Shown here piece after piece: positions 44,730 through 54,347 of a DNA stretch of 64,000 nucleotides. The translations under genes were made by a program, and so were the position numbers. The notes under the pieces are model-generated. The model was not told the DNA's origin. It saw only the letters and a program-made list of their open reading frames with translations, and ran no database searches. Source of the DNA: Hyaloscypha bicolor E (Eukaryota; Ascomycota; Leotiomycetes; Helotiales; Hyaloscyphaceae); assembly GCF_002865645.1 (NCBI RefSeq), contig NW_020194519.1, positions 1,361,542-1,425,541 on the forward strand, in the 5' to 3' direction. How positions within the stretch are numbered: the first letter of the stretch is position 1; the number at the start of each line of letters is the position of its first letter.

Positions 44730-45629
44730 ATGTATCTTATCCAAAAGAGCTTTTACGCCCTTGCGCTCTTGACTGTCTTTTCAAGCGTAACTTCTATACC
44801 TGTCAATATCCAAAGCAATGATACGGGTTTAACTACTTCGAATAGTAAGTACACGCGTATCTATTATATCCGCATATTAATAGCAGAAGCTAATAAGATT
44901 AATATAGACGTGGTCTTATCACTTGATCAGCGTAACAACCCAGTCCTCGTTGCTTCAGATAGTACTTACTTACCCCGATCTTCCTTTTACTGAAATCCAA
45001 AAACTAATAGAGTATTAGGCGCTATTAAATCCCTCACGGGTACAGATGCAGATACCTTGGACTTAGCCCCGCGCAGCGGCCCTCCTACCGATCAAGACTT
45101 TGTGAACTTTTTTAAAGCAAAACAGCGTACCCTAGCCACCGACCGACTTGTCTTCTTCTCTGGTGTCGGTGCAGCGGAGTCTCAGGACTTTGCCCGCGCC
45201 ACAGGCCGCCAAACCTTAGAGATGATTATTGGTAATACCTGGAGTCATTACCAAGGTGTTCGTGCAGATGGCGGTTTCTGGCCAGATTGGCCGGCGGCAA
45301 TTGCAGGCTTCTGGGATCCTGCTTCTCGGGCTTGTGCACAGTACGCTACGGGAGAAGTCTTTTTCTATAGTTCTCGAGAAGTGCTAGACGACCAGACGCG
45401 ACCGAATTGCCCTAAATGCTGGTATAGGGTAGAGAAGCCAGAGTTAATTGCTTCAATGCATGCTAGGTATACCCCGAGGGTTACAAGTATCGCAAAGTAT
45501 ACCTACCCCTATAGAGACAACAAGGGGCCTGTGGGGTATATCCAAACAATGTCGGATAAGAGAGATCTCTTAGGTGTTGTTAGTAATATAGTGGGGAATT
45601 GGGTGACGCTTGCCAAGTCACGTGCATAA
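44730..45629 (+). CDS. secreted protein of unknown family
   Basis: Exons 44730-44844, 44908-44961 and 45019-45629 give 259 residues. A signal peptide (YALALLTVFSSVTSIPV) is followed by a short variable region and a soluble domain. That domain contains VFFSGVGAAESQDFARATGRQTLEM, a W-rich stretch (GGFWPDWPAAIAGFWDPASRACAQYATGEVFF) and WYRVEKPELIAS. Three cysteines remain in the mature chain. Without the second intron an in-frame TGA at 44991-44993 would interrupt the gene; the intron (GTACTT...ATTAG, with an actaat branch) removes it and keeps phase. I cannot name the family. The domain is compact and enzyme-like in look, but catalytic residues cannot be assigned. It is divergent from the secreted-protein gene at 43169-43912. 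Confidence 0.68.
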
Positions 45630-46417
45630 CGTATCAACCTCTAGTTCAACTTGTATTTAGATCTTCTCTCTTCTTAAGAGAGAACTCCTTAAGCAATCGA
45701 ATACATACTTTACTATAATAATGCCTTACTTGATTTGTAACCTTTTACCTTAATTATTAGTTTATTTTATTATTTGTATTATATTCTTATAAATCCCTCT
45801 TTAATAACTTAATTCTTATAAAATAAATTTATAAATATCGGGGCTTATTATACTCGTAAATATTATTTGTTTTTATTACAAGTTATAGAGCAATATAAGT
45901 CGGCTTAAAATAATTGTATTATATTATATTTAGCTAAAAAGAAGTAGCTAATAAATATAAGAAACCAGTTTATATATTAAATAAGCTTACTAAGTAACTA
46001 AGCTTATTAAAGAAATAAAAGAAGTATGCCTTAAGCTCTTAATAAGTATATAATAGTTCTTTTATAAAGATATATTTAAGAATAACAATAATTATTTTAA
46101 AAGAAAGAAAAGTAAGTAAGATATAATTAGCTATACTATATATTTAGAATTTGCTAATTAAATAGTCGAGTAATAGTAATTATATATAAATATAAGATTA
46201 ATATAAGAAGATAATAAATTAATTATCTTATAAAAGGGGGGTTAAGCTAGTAACTATATAAGCAAAATACTAAGAATAGTAGTATTTATAAAAGGAACAA
46301 GAATATTATAGAATATACTTAAAGGAATAATATAAAAATCGATAATAAATTATCTGGGAATAGTTCCGAGTAAGCTATATGACTTTGTATCATCTATCTA
46401 ATAGAATATTACGAGCG
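45630..46417. other. AT-rich island
   Basis: Almost entirely A and T from about 45640 to 46400, with dense TAA/TTA words and no open frame. It looks like a RIP-eroded transposon remnant next to the ankyrin gene. Confidence 0.55.
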
Positions 46418-47396
46418 TTACTCTGTAATTCCATACTCTTGAAAGACTTGCATAACATCTCTTTTCCTAGCTTGTTTTGCAACCTGAAGTGGTGTCTTCC
46501 CATCGCCATCTAGAGTATCGGCCTGCGCCCCCTGTTCAAGGAGAAATCGTACCATTTCAGTTGGCGAGTCAGTTACAGGTTTGTTGAGCGGGCCCCCTTT
46601 TATAGCAAAATGAAGAGCGCATCCCCAAACCACCTCGCGCAACGGATTCGACGGGTCGTATACTGGTCTGGTAAAGACCTCGTTAATATCTACCCCGAGC
46701 TCTAATAGCCTCTTCACGTTATTAATCCGACGGTATTGCGCAGCTTCTCGAAGGGCATGAGAACCTTGAAGCCGTGCGCCATGCTGGACGAGTAGATTAA
46801 GCATATCTGGTGTAGGGTTTGAAGCCGCGCGGCCAAGGAAGGTGTCCTTCAAGTTATAGCGACCATTGGGATTTGCTCCCTTCTGGAGTAGGAACTTGGC
46901 AAACTCATACTGGGAGGATATTGCGCATGCAAGTGGAGAGGTCGCGTGCTCTAGAATGTGGTCGGCGCTCATTCCGTAGTCAAAGAACACCTCGAAGACT
47001 TTTATAGGATTCGTGCCCTCGATAGCGGCAAAGATTACCCCATCTTCGCAAATACTCCACTGTTGTGGAATATCGCCCCAGTTGATCCCGTCCGGGAGGG
47101 CAGGAGTCCAAGGTTTTCGATGGCGACACTCGGGCAGGGAATCGAAGAGATGGCGTACCACTTCTGCCTGGCCATTCTTTGCTGCCACCTGTAAGAGATA
47201 TTGCGCTGTTGGGATCGAGCTTGGGTCGACATTCCCGATTTGTTCCAAGAAACCATCTAGCAGATCGAGCTGGCCACCAACGCAGGAGCTAATTAGACCC
47301 TGGACAAGCTCGTTACCAGCAGGACCTGTGAATATCACACGTTAGCGGGGCAGGTTCTTTGGGAATATTAAAAAGGTGGTTACTTTTGCAGGCCAT
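46418..47396 (-). CDS. ankyrin-repeat protein
   Basis: Exons 47396-47384 (13 nt, coding MACK and the first base of a Ser codon) and 47325-46418 give 306 residues. The chain is a solenoid of ankyrin repeats. The clearest are TAQYLLQVAAKNGQAEVVRHLF, SPLACAISSQYEFAKFLLQKGANPN, AASNPTPDMLNLLVQHGARL, HALREAAQYRRINNVKRLLELGVDIN and the C-terminal DSPTEMVRFLLEQGAQADTLDGDGKTPLQVAKQ. There is no NACHT, HET or lipase domain in the visible gene, so it is an ankyrin-only protein, probably cytosolic and protein-binding. The first exon is inferred from the usual MACK start of fungal ankyrin proteins and a good GTAACC...CACAG intron with a CTAAC branch. It lies inside the repeat-bounded island. Confidence 0.8.
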
Positions 47397-48742
47397 GAGG
47401 AAGACGTTAACTCGATAGCTCAAGGTATTGATACGTGGTGCGAATATCTCGGATGTTGAGTTAAGATCTAAGGGAGAAATAAACGGGTAAGAGCACTTGA
47501 AAGTTTTTATAAGGTAGGTCTAACCCCTTGGCTAGATAGGGTCCTGGCCCGAATGTCCTGTAATCTGGCCACTGGAGCCATAGCCACGGCTCCGCCCCAC
47601 GAGTTTCTAAATTTAGTATTAATTACGTCATGTGAGATGTATAAAGAAGAGATGCAAGACGCGCAATTGGCCGGTAGAAGCGCTGTCTATATATAACTAG
47701 TTGGCTGCTAGGCAGTGTCTGTTCATTGCTCGCTGGCCGCTTGCTCTCAAGAACAACAAGGCTTGTAGAAGTTTAAAGATAACAAAGGAGTCCTCGGCCA
47801 AGCTAATTGTCCGGCACCCATATAGACTGCCCAGCCTCAGTCTCAGTCAATCTAAAGGATTAAAATTAGTAATAATTATTGTCGGTTCTTGTCGGAATAG
47901 CTGCACTGCGAATTTCCTGGGTCATGTGACCTCGCGTCACATGCGTGACTCAACCGCTAAACTAGTCCCATTAGGCTTAGCAGATTTAGGGATCGCATAT
48001 CAATACCACGATACTGCGATCCTTACTTCTGAACACTTCGTATCAACCACTTCACCAACTTTACGCAAATAGCATTCCACGATTACGTGACGGTGCTATG
48101 CGTTCCTGGTGAACCGTCAATTATAATAATGTTTCTTATACTAACTAATATACCAACCCCCTCTTCTTACTCTTTACTCTTTCTCTCTCTCTCTCTCTAT
48201 TTCCTTGGTTATTTATTTTGCAAAATAATGGGGAGACCCGTTTAGACTCCCTTTCCTCTCTCCCATATACGCAAATGTCTGTCTTACTCTCATTTCAGAT
48301 TTTGCCCACATGCGGAGGTATTTCCTATACTGACTAAAAGTATCCACAGGCCAACCGCCTATACCCCCCAACCGCCCAAACCAACTGCCCACCCCTTTTC
48401 ACCACAACAACGGCATAAAACCGAAATTTTGAGTAGATATTTGTAATCAGCGACCTTAGTATAGTAATTCAGGGAAGTTTTTAGCATTTTCCTACTACTT
48501 TGAAAAAAAAATCACAAATTTTTGGTGTTCTACCTCTAGCGGGATTATTGTACTTGGGGCCGTTTAACCGGTTTATATAAAATATAAGTAAGAAGCTAAG
48601 GAGTATAACCGGTTCTTAACTAGTTCTTAACCGGCCGAGACCCACCTGCCATTTTTTCCATTTTCGGAAAATTTTAGCGCGATTTGTGGGGCGAAAAAAC
48701 GGCCCCGGGCTCATATTACCGCACCCTGAGCCCTCAGGGTAG
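47397..48742. other. intergenic region with a (TC)n run and a palindrome
   Basis: It contains a (tc)n microsatellite at about 48178-48200 and a poor 123-codon frame without an ATG (47701-48072). At 48723-48740 is the perfect palindrome ACCCTGAGCCCTCAGGGT, which ends two bases before the right dispersed-repeat copy begins. No gene is supported. Confidence 0.45.
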
Positions 48743-48973
48743 ACAATTCTTTGCCGATGTATTTGAGAAAATTGATTTATTAGGATGCTCTCGCGTTTAC
48801 AAAGCAATTCTCCCTGCTTACAGAGGACATGTCCTGTCCGGTGATTCGGCTCTTAAAAGTATAAGAATTAAGGTCCTCAAATGAACGATTTGCCAATAAA
48901 CACTTTATAATAAGTTAAGAAGGAACAGCTGTTGGTATTGAGCACGAGTATATAAACAAGATAGCCACAGTAT
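48743..48973. repeat. dispersed direct repeat, right copy
   Basis: This 231-bp segment is the diverged partner of 42868-43087, in the same orientation. The two copies bracket 5.7 kb containing two secreted-protein genes and the ankyrin gene. Several differences are transitions. Confidence 0.8.
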
Positions 48974-50299
48974 CTTGCAGACACGGAATTATCCATGACT
49001 TCGTTCTGCTTTTCGACAACGAGGAGCCAAACAAAACGTTTGCCGACTTATTCAGGGTGCGGCTTTGGTTCAAATACTAACTGGGAAATAGAGTAATAGG
49101 CGGCAAAACTCGAAGCATCCTTGTCCGAACACTTAGCCAGCCTCATGCTTAAGCAGGTGGTTGGTAGTTTGGGCGGAAAACACTTGACAATAGCAAAGAA
49201 ACTGGCAACAGTTATCGTTCCGTACTTGCCATATGTCCTAACTGTAACCTGTTTGTGAGGCAGTGTGAGAAGTTGAGTGTGGTCTCCCCTTCTCTCCACA
49301 AATTGAACCAGAGCTGAAGCGACATCAACCCTTCCAGAACCGGAAGAATAGCGTTCTTCGTGACCGACGCATCTTCAGGCGGAAACCTTACTTGGTGTAC
49401 TGAGTTGAGATAGCTACTCGCATAATATCTCAATGTGATAGTTTATAAAAAACGCCTCGAGACTTCAAGAGCTCGTTAAAAAAAATCACCACGTGACTAA
49501 CCCCTTCCCCAGATTTATCTTCCGCTGTGCTTTCCCTTCCCATAAAGTGGGAGGAGCCCTGGAGATACTTTTAAACCTGATAATCCGAATTGGGAAGTGG
49601 TGATCTGAGCTATTGGGCATTCTCGAAGTGTATAGGGAGCAACTCCTCAACTGAAACAAGGCAAAGACGAATCCGGGCAATATTTACTCTAGACTTATTG
49701 TCGTATGCGGAGACTCAACCTGGGCATCACGTCCGTGGCTACTAAATCACCGCACGTCCAAGAAGAGAGGGACAGCACGATCAAGGCTGTACTTCTACAA
49801 TCCCCAGACAACTACGGCCGTGCTACAGCTGAGCAGATAACAACATTTTTCATCCGATACCTACGTACAATTCGGGTTGACAACAAGTCGATCTATAGAG
49901 AAAATAACCCAAAAGGGTGGCTTCCCCGTCCCGAGGATTCCTCCAGCCATCAAGTTCTCATGAGTTGAAGCAGAACATGATTTCAACAATCGGAATAGAA
50001 TGGAATTGAGGCGCCGTTTAGCCTTCAAGGGCAGAATGCCACCCACGGCTTCAGGTCATCCCTGACGGCATCCTTGCTGCAGAGCCAAAGGGTGATTGTC
50101 GTGAATATATAGCTCATAAGACTGGAGGCTTCAACCTCTCCACAAACTTACGCGATAACAATCCCCTGTGCTGGTTGTCTTTTCAGCGCTGCTACCCCTT
50201 GTGTAGACTGCGGCACTGGCATGACTTCGACGCCACTCTGAATTTGGGATTAATGACCTTGGTACCGGAGAATCCAGGCAGAACTCGAGAAGGAAAGAA
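48974..50299. other. eroded region with an unrecognised minus-strand frame
   Basis: A readable minus-strand stretch (about 49370-49048) gives VGHEERYSSGSGRVDVASALVQFVERRG and runs on to PKPHPE, preceded by an in-frame TGA. It may be the end of a decayed gene, but I cannot name it. A plus-strand frame at 49705-49968 is likewise unassigned. The decayed caspase-like gene follows to the right. Confidence 0.3.
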
Positions 50300-51067
50300 C
50301 TTAATGACTCATCCAGGATATCCCCCTAAAAAACCAGGACAGGCTAATCATGGACCAAGTTCGACCTCGATGACCGATTGATGGACGACCGCAACCACAG
50401 AGGCAGCGCAGGCCGAACTGAAATGATGAAGATACCCGAACCGAAGTAATGAAGGCACCGCGGATGGATACTGCCACGGGCCAGCATAAACATTGCATGT
50501 CTTGATAGAGTAAGATATGGCAGATTGGATGGAGCTTGCTTGACAGCAGCAAGGGAACGGCAGCAAATCTCATCCGGTACCTGTACTCCATGCCCAAAGA
50601 TAAGTACCAGTACTGACTGCTTGGTTCAAGCAGCTTCTTTGATCTCAGACTTAAGAGTTCCAAGAAATCTCCCAAGAAGATCCTTTGGCTCGAAAACACG
50701 AAAACCGTCCTTCATTTCATCTTCAGGAAGTATTGCCTCGTTCATAACAACTCTTCGATCCCCTGCGATTCCATTTGCAGGTCCGTGGAGATAACGCTCG
50801 TGTTTGCGGATAAGATCGCTCGGCGAGCAGCTTGAAAGCTATAGTTGGTTGGGTAGTTCAGCTACGCTTGTGTTAGTATCAATGGCAAATTTCATTCCGG
50901 CACCTGTCCTCCATTTCATTGATAGTAACAATTTCTTTTGCAGGAGCTAATAAACTTTCTCCCTCTTGAGCCACATCATCCTCTTCACATCGTCCTTGGA
51001 TGATTCCGGCAGGTTGAGGGCACCAGTAATAACCCAATTTTGATGGGATAGCTATTCGACGCCACAT
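50300..51067 (-). pseudogene. decayed caspase-like (FGHG-motif) fungal gene
   Basis: Exon 1 (51067-50904) begins MWRRIAIPSKLGYYWC. A GTGCCG...TTTCAAG intron with a CTAAC branch leads to exon 2 from 50830, which reads SPSDLIRKHERYLHGPANGIAGDRR, VVMNEAILPEDEMKDGFRVF and EPKDLLGRFLGTLKSEIKEAA. An in-frame TGA stops it at 50626-50628, after which VLVLIFGHG follows in the same frame. FGHG with an upstream RYLHGP and a downstream small-residue Cys strand is a pattern I associate with uncharacterised caspase-like proteins of filamentous fungi. Here the expected TACYSGG strand survives only as TCNVYAGPW after a further frame change near 50505. The gene is therefore broken at least twice. The family call is from memory and moderate. 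Confidence 0.5.
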
Positions 51068-53579
51068 AATACCTCAATTCTCCTTCGGTTTTCACACTAT
51101 ATTTTCATTAACAAAAGGTACCAATGAGAGACTACACGTCAGTTACCTGGTATTGAAGATTATAAATTTTGAAATTGATTTGCGGACTATATAGTAAAAA
51201 GATTTGCCGGTCGTAAGTTTATGCCAAATGGAAAAAGTTAATGGAAAGTTAGGACGAAGGAAGGAAGTAGTGGAATCACATATCGGGAAAAGGATTCTCC
51301 GTTCCGAGACTTGCTTTAGAACACCCTGAGCCCTCAGGATATCTCACGTGACCAGAAAATAGCACTCCACTTCAAGTTCTTTGACCTTTAGGATGCACAT
51401 CTTTTTTATCCGGAGATGTAATATCTGTGCTCAGCCAGCGGAAGTCTCGGGACCGAACAAAAGGTCTCGCCCGGCGCATCCTCCCCCACAACCCCACGCG
51501 TGAAACAAACCCCACACTCAGGCGTCACTTCGTACACCACTCGTGACTCAGGTCCTCGCACATACCCTTCACCCGTGATATCCTCAGTCTCACCTTTGAC
51601 CACGTCGTACCTGCACCTGACGGGCACAGATCATCAGTTCTGCTCCCGGCCAAGGTTGCATGAAAAGGCGTCTCCGTCTGAGGGTCTCGCAGTATCAGCG
51701 AATGCATCAGCTGAACTCGTACTTTCGAAGCCCTACTGTCCGCATCTCATCTCATCCTCAGCTCATCTTCATGTGCCCCTCACCTCCATCTCGAATCAAC
51801 CCCAAACAATCTCATCATCCGAATCCGACCGAGGGCCGACTCATGAACCCCCAAATTGATTACCCCACTGCGGAGTTACGTTGATGTGAGAAGGAGGTTG
51901 CACTGGTCTGAGGATCACATCAGCCCAACAAGGCTATCTCGGCATCGCTTCGCGGCTCTGTCCATGAATGACAATCATTTCAAATCACGGCCAAACGAGA
52001 CGCACAGATAACTAATCAATCGAAAGGAAATGAGAATAGCAAGTTCCCATTATCCAGGTCATCTTCTCCTCTCACCGCATTCATGCCTACATACGAACGA
52101 GGAAAGTAGACTTGTGCAGCAGTTGGGTTAGGATGTACCTTGATACCTTCTTAAAGCGCGTATTCAGGTATCAAAAATAGCCCAAATAGATTAGATGCGA
52201 TGCGATGCAACAATCCATCCTCTCCGATTCCCTCGACCCCCATACATCCAATTAATATAACTCCTTGCACAAACATCCAAACTCAGGCAGCCAACACAGC
52301 ACAGCCCTACGCGCATGCCGAATTTGCCCAGAGCCGCTGCACGAGCAATAAACTCTGGAGGCCCAAGGGGCCAAGACCGACAGATTCCAAAATCCTAAAC
52401 ACACCGCCAAAGGGCGTTCAGCCACGCCTCGCGCGCTGTCTCCGGGTGCCTCAGCACACCCAAGTCGCGCCCCCAACACACACCCCTCGCCTCCACCTTT
52501 CCAACAATTCCTCCCTCCAAGATCAAACAAACCCTTCAATTCCCGCTGCAAAAGCATCAAAACGATTTCCAGCTCGTCATGCAGAAATCATCAGGAAGGG
52601 GGGGTCTGGAATACAGTAATGGGCAATTGCGGAGAAAGGAAGGAAAACATGTTTCATGACGCGATCATGATCTGATTAATTTACAGTACGCTGCTTGCTG
52701 CCTCTGGCCCGTGGATCCAGACCGTCGCTTGATGAATAATATAGTAAGGAGCCAGCGCGCATGATTCATCACACATCACACCTAGTTGGATACTGTAATC
52801 AGATCAGATCTGGCCTGAGCCTGAGCCCAAAGCCAGCCCTCGCTTCCCCTCCCCTCACACACAGGACACACAGGACACGCAGTGCACACACTTCATCCAC
52901 GCACCCGGAGCCGGAGTCGGGGTTTCCAGATGCCAGTCAGTAGGCAGGGATCCTCGCGTTCTACTCGGCGGACAGCGAGGCGAGATGGACAGGGGGGTGT
53001 TGGGTCTTCGTTTGCGGGTTTCTGGGAAGCGAGGATCCCTGGGACAGGGATGAGAAAGCGGGCCGGCGGTGAGGGATTGGCGGGGGGGGTTTTTTTTTGT
53101 GCAAAAAAGAGTGGGGATGCTGAAGGGTCTTCCGGAAGCGGTGATTCATCGATGCGTGCAACGGAAAATTGGAGAAAAGTTAAGTGAGTAGTACCAGTAA
53201 GTAAGAATTGGCAGTTTCTTTTTTGTTTGAGTGGAGATTGGTCACATGTGCAAAATGAGGAGGAATTGATGTAATTGTTTTTTGAGATGTTTGTGATTGA
53301 TGCTACTGTATCTATTATTTTGAGATCGCTCAACCTCGAATCGAGGGAGCATGAAAGACCTTAGGAAATCGCCCTCCCTTCAACTCCTTGCACCTGAGTG
53401 GTGTGAACCGATTTCCTCTCATCTCTTTCTTACAATCCTGAGATCCCCACGTGTATGCAAATGAAAAACAAGAAGTGGTATTTTTGTGCTTCTAAACACC
53501 GCCCAATGCTTCGCTGAGAAAACGCTCAAATCGCTAATATGCCAATGCCGTGAATGCCAATGTCCGAGAACCGAGGAGT
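51068..53579. other. gene-poor region
   Basis: At 51323-51340 is a near-copy of the 48723 palindrome. A minus-strand exon-like frame (51618-51406), with a possible TCAG acceptor, reads CRYDVVKGETEDITGEGYVRG then VVYEVTPECGVCFTRG and ends YYISG; it could be the last exon of a small gene whose front I cannot find. The remainder (51.9-53.5 kb) shows nothing definite. Confidence 0.35.
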
Positions 53580-54347
53580 TTAGTAGACGCTGATTGCGGA
53601 TATTAAACTCTGTTGCGGTCGTTGAGGGAGGTAGAAGCCTTCTTCAAAGAAGGCTTGTTGCTCGGACGGTGGTATTGATTGTTGTTGCTTGGCGTAGAAG
53701 GATGTTGTTGCGATTTGCTGTTTCTCGGAAAAGCTGGAGAGGGAGTCTGACGGAGGCGATGGAGGCATTGATTCGTCTTCTGATGAGTCGGAGTCGTGAT
53801 CTAGCTCAGGAGGGTGGGCGGAGTGTGATGGTGTGAGATGTAATTGAAGCCCCTCGTAGTCCTCCTCGTCATCTTCATATTCCTCCTCATCCACACTCGA
53901 TACCGACGCGATGATGTTATGTGATTGAACCCGTTGCAATGAGACGACACCAGCTTCCATCTCCATATCGTCATCTGAATCGTATTCGCTTTCTGAGTCT
54001 GAAGAGTCGGCGTCCTCTGCTTGCCAGTCCTCTTCGGGATCTTCGACAACGGCGTCAGCCCATTGGATGTGCTTTGGCTCCTCTGTCTTGCTGGCCTTCT
54101 TGACGGATTGGTTGAACCAGCTCTCTTGCTCCTGCTCAGCTTCTGCGAGGTCGAGCATCAATGAATCGAGGAGGTTGGCGTGGCCGACGAGCAGGCGGAG
54201 GTTGTGATCTGCCTTAGCAGCCTCGTGAGAGAGCTTGCCGCGGGCAGTGTGAGCGAGGTAGTATGTTTGCGTGACCGACATTGCTTTTCGCTTCAATGGC
54301 GATGCTGATGAGGAGTGGGAGAGGGGTGATCGAGAAGTGGTCGACAT
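53580..54347 (-). CDS. conserved fungal acidic protein of unknown function
   Basis: A single exon of 255 residues; the frame is open upstream but the first ATG is at 54347. Residues about 26-80 form a helical, conserved-looking core (TQTYYLAHTARGKLSHEAAKADHNLRLLVGHANLLDSLMLDLAEAEQEQESWFN). I believe this occurs across filamentous ascomycetes, though I cannot name a family. The rest is low-complexity and very acidic, with runs such as DSSDSESEYDSDDDMEME and DEEEYEDDEEDYEG, ending in a Gln/Ser/Pro-rich tail. There is no signal peptide or membrane helix, so it is probably nuclear or cytosolic. Composition and length make it a real gene; its role is unknown. Confidence 0.75.
   Translation of the reverse strand: MSTTSRSPLSHSSSASPLKRKAMSVTQTYYLAHTARGKLSHEAAKADHNLRLLVGHANLLDSLMLDLAEAEQEQESWFNQSVKKASKTEEPKHIQWADAVVEDPEEDWQAEDADSSDSESEYDSDDDMEMEAGVVSLQRVQSHNIIASVSSVDEEEYEDDEEDYEGLQLHLTPSHSAHPPELDHDSDSSEDESMPPSPPSDSLSSFSEKQQIATTSFYAKQQQSIPPSEQQAFFEEGFYLPQRPQQSLISAISVY

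Noticed and set aside
44991..44993. In-frame TGA suggesting a pseudogene
   Set aside because: A good intron (donor at 44962, acceptor ending 45018) removes it and keeps phase, so the gene is read as intact.
47701..48072. 123-codon plus-strand frame before the right repeat
   Set aside because: Begins with TTG, lacks an early ATG and has no motif.
48178..48200. (TC)n run
   Set aside because: A simple microsatellite; noted within the intergenic entry but not treated as a finding.
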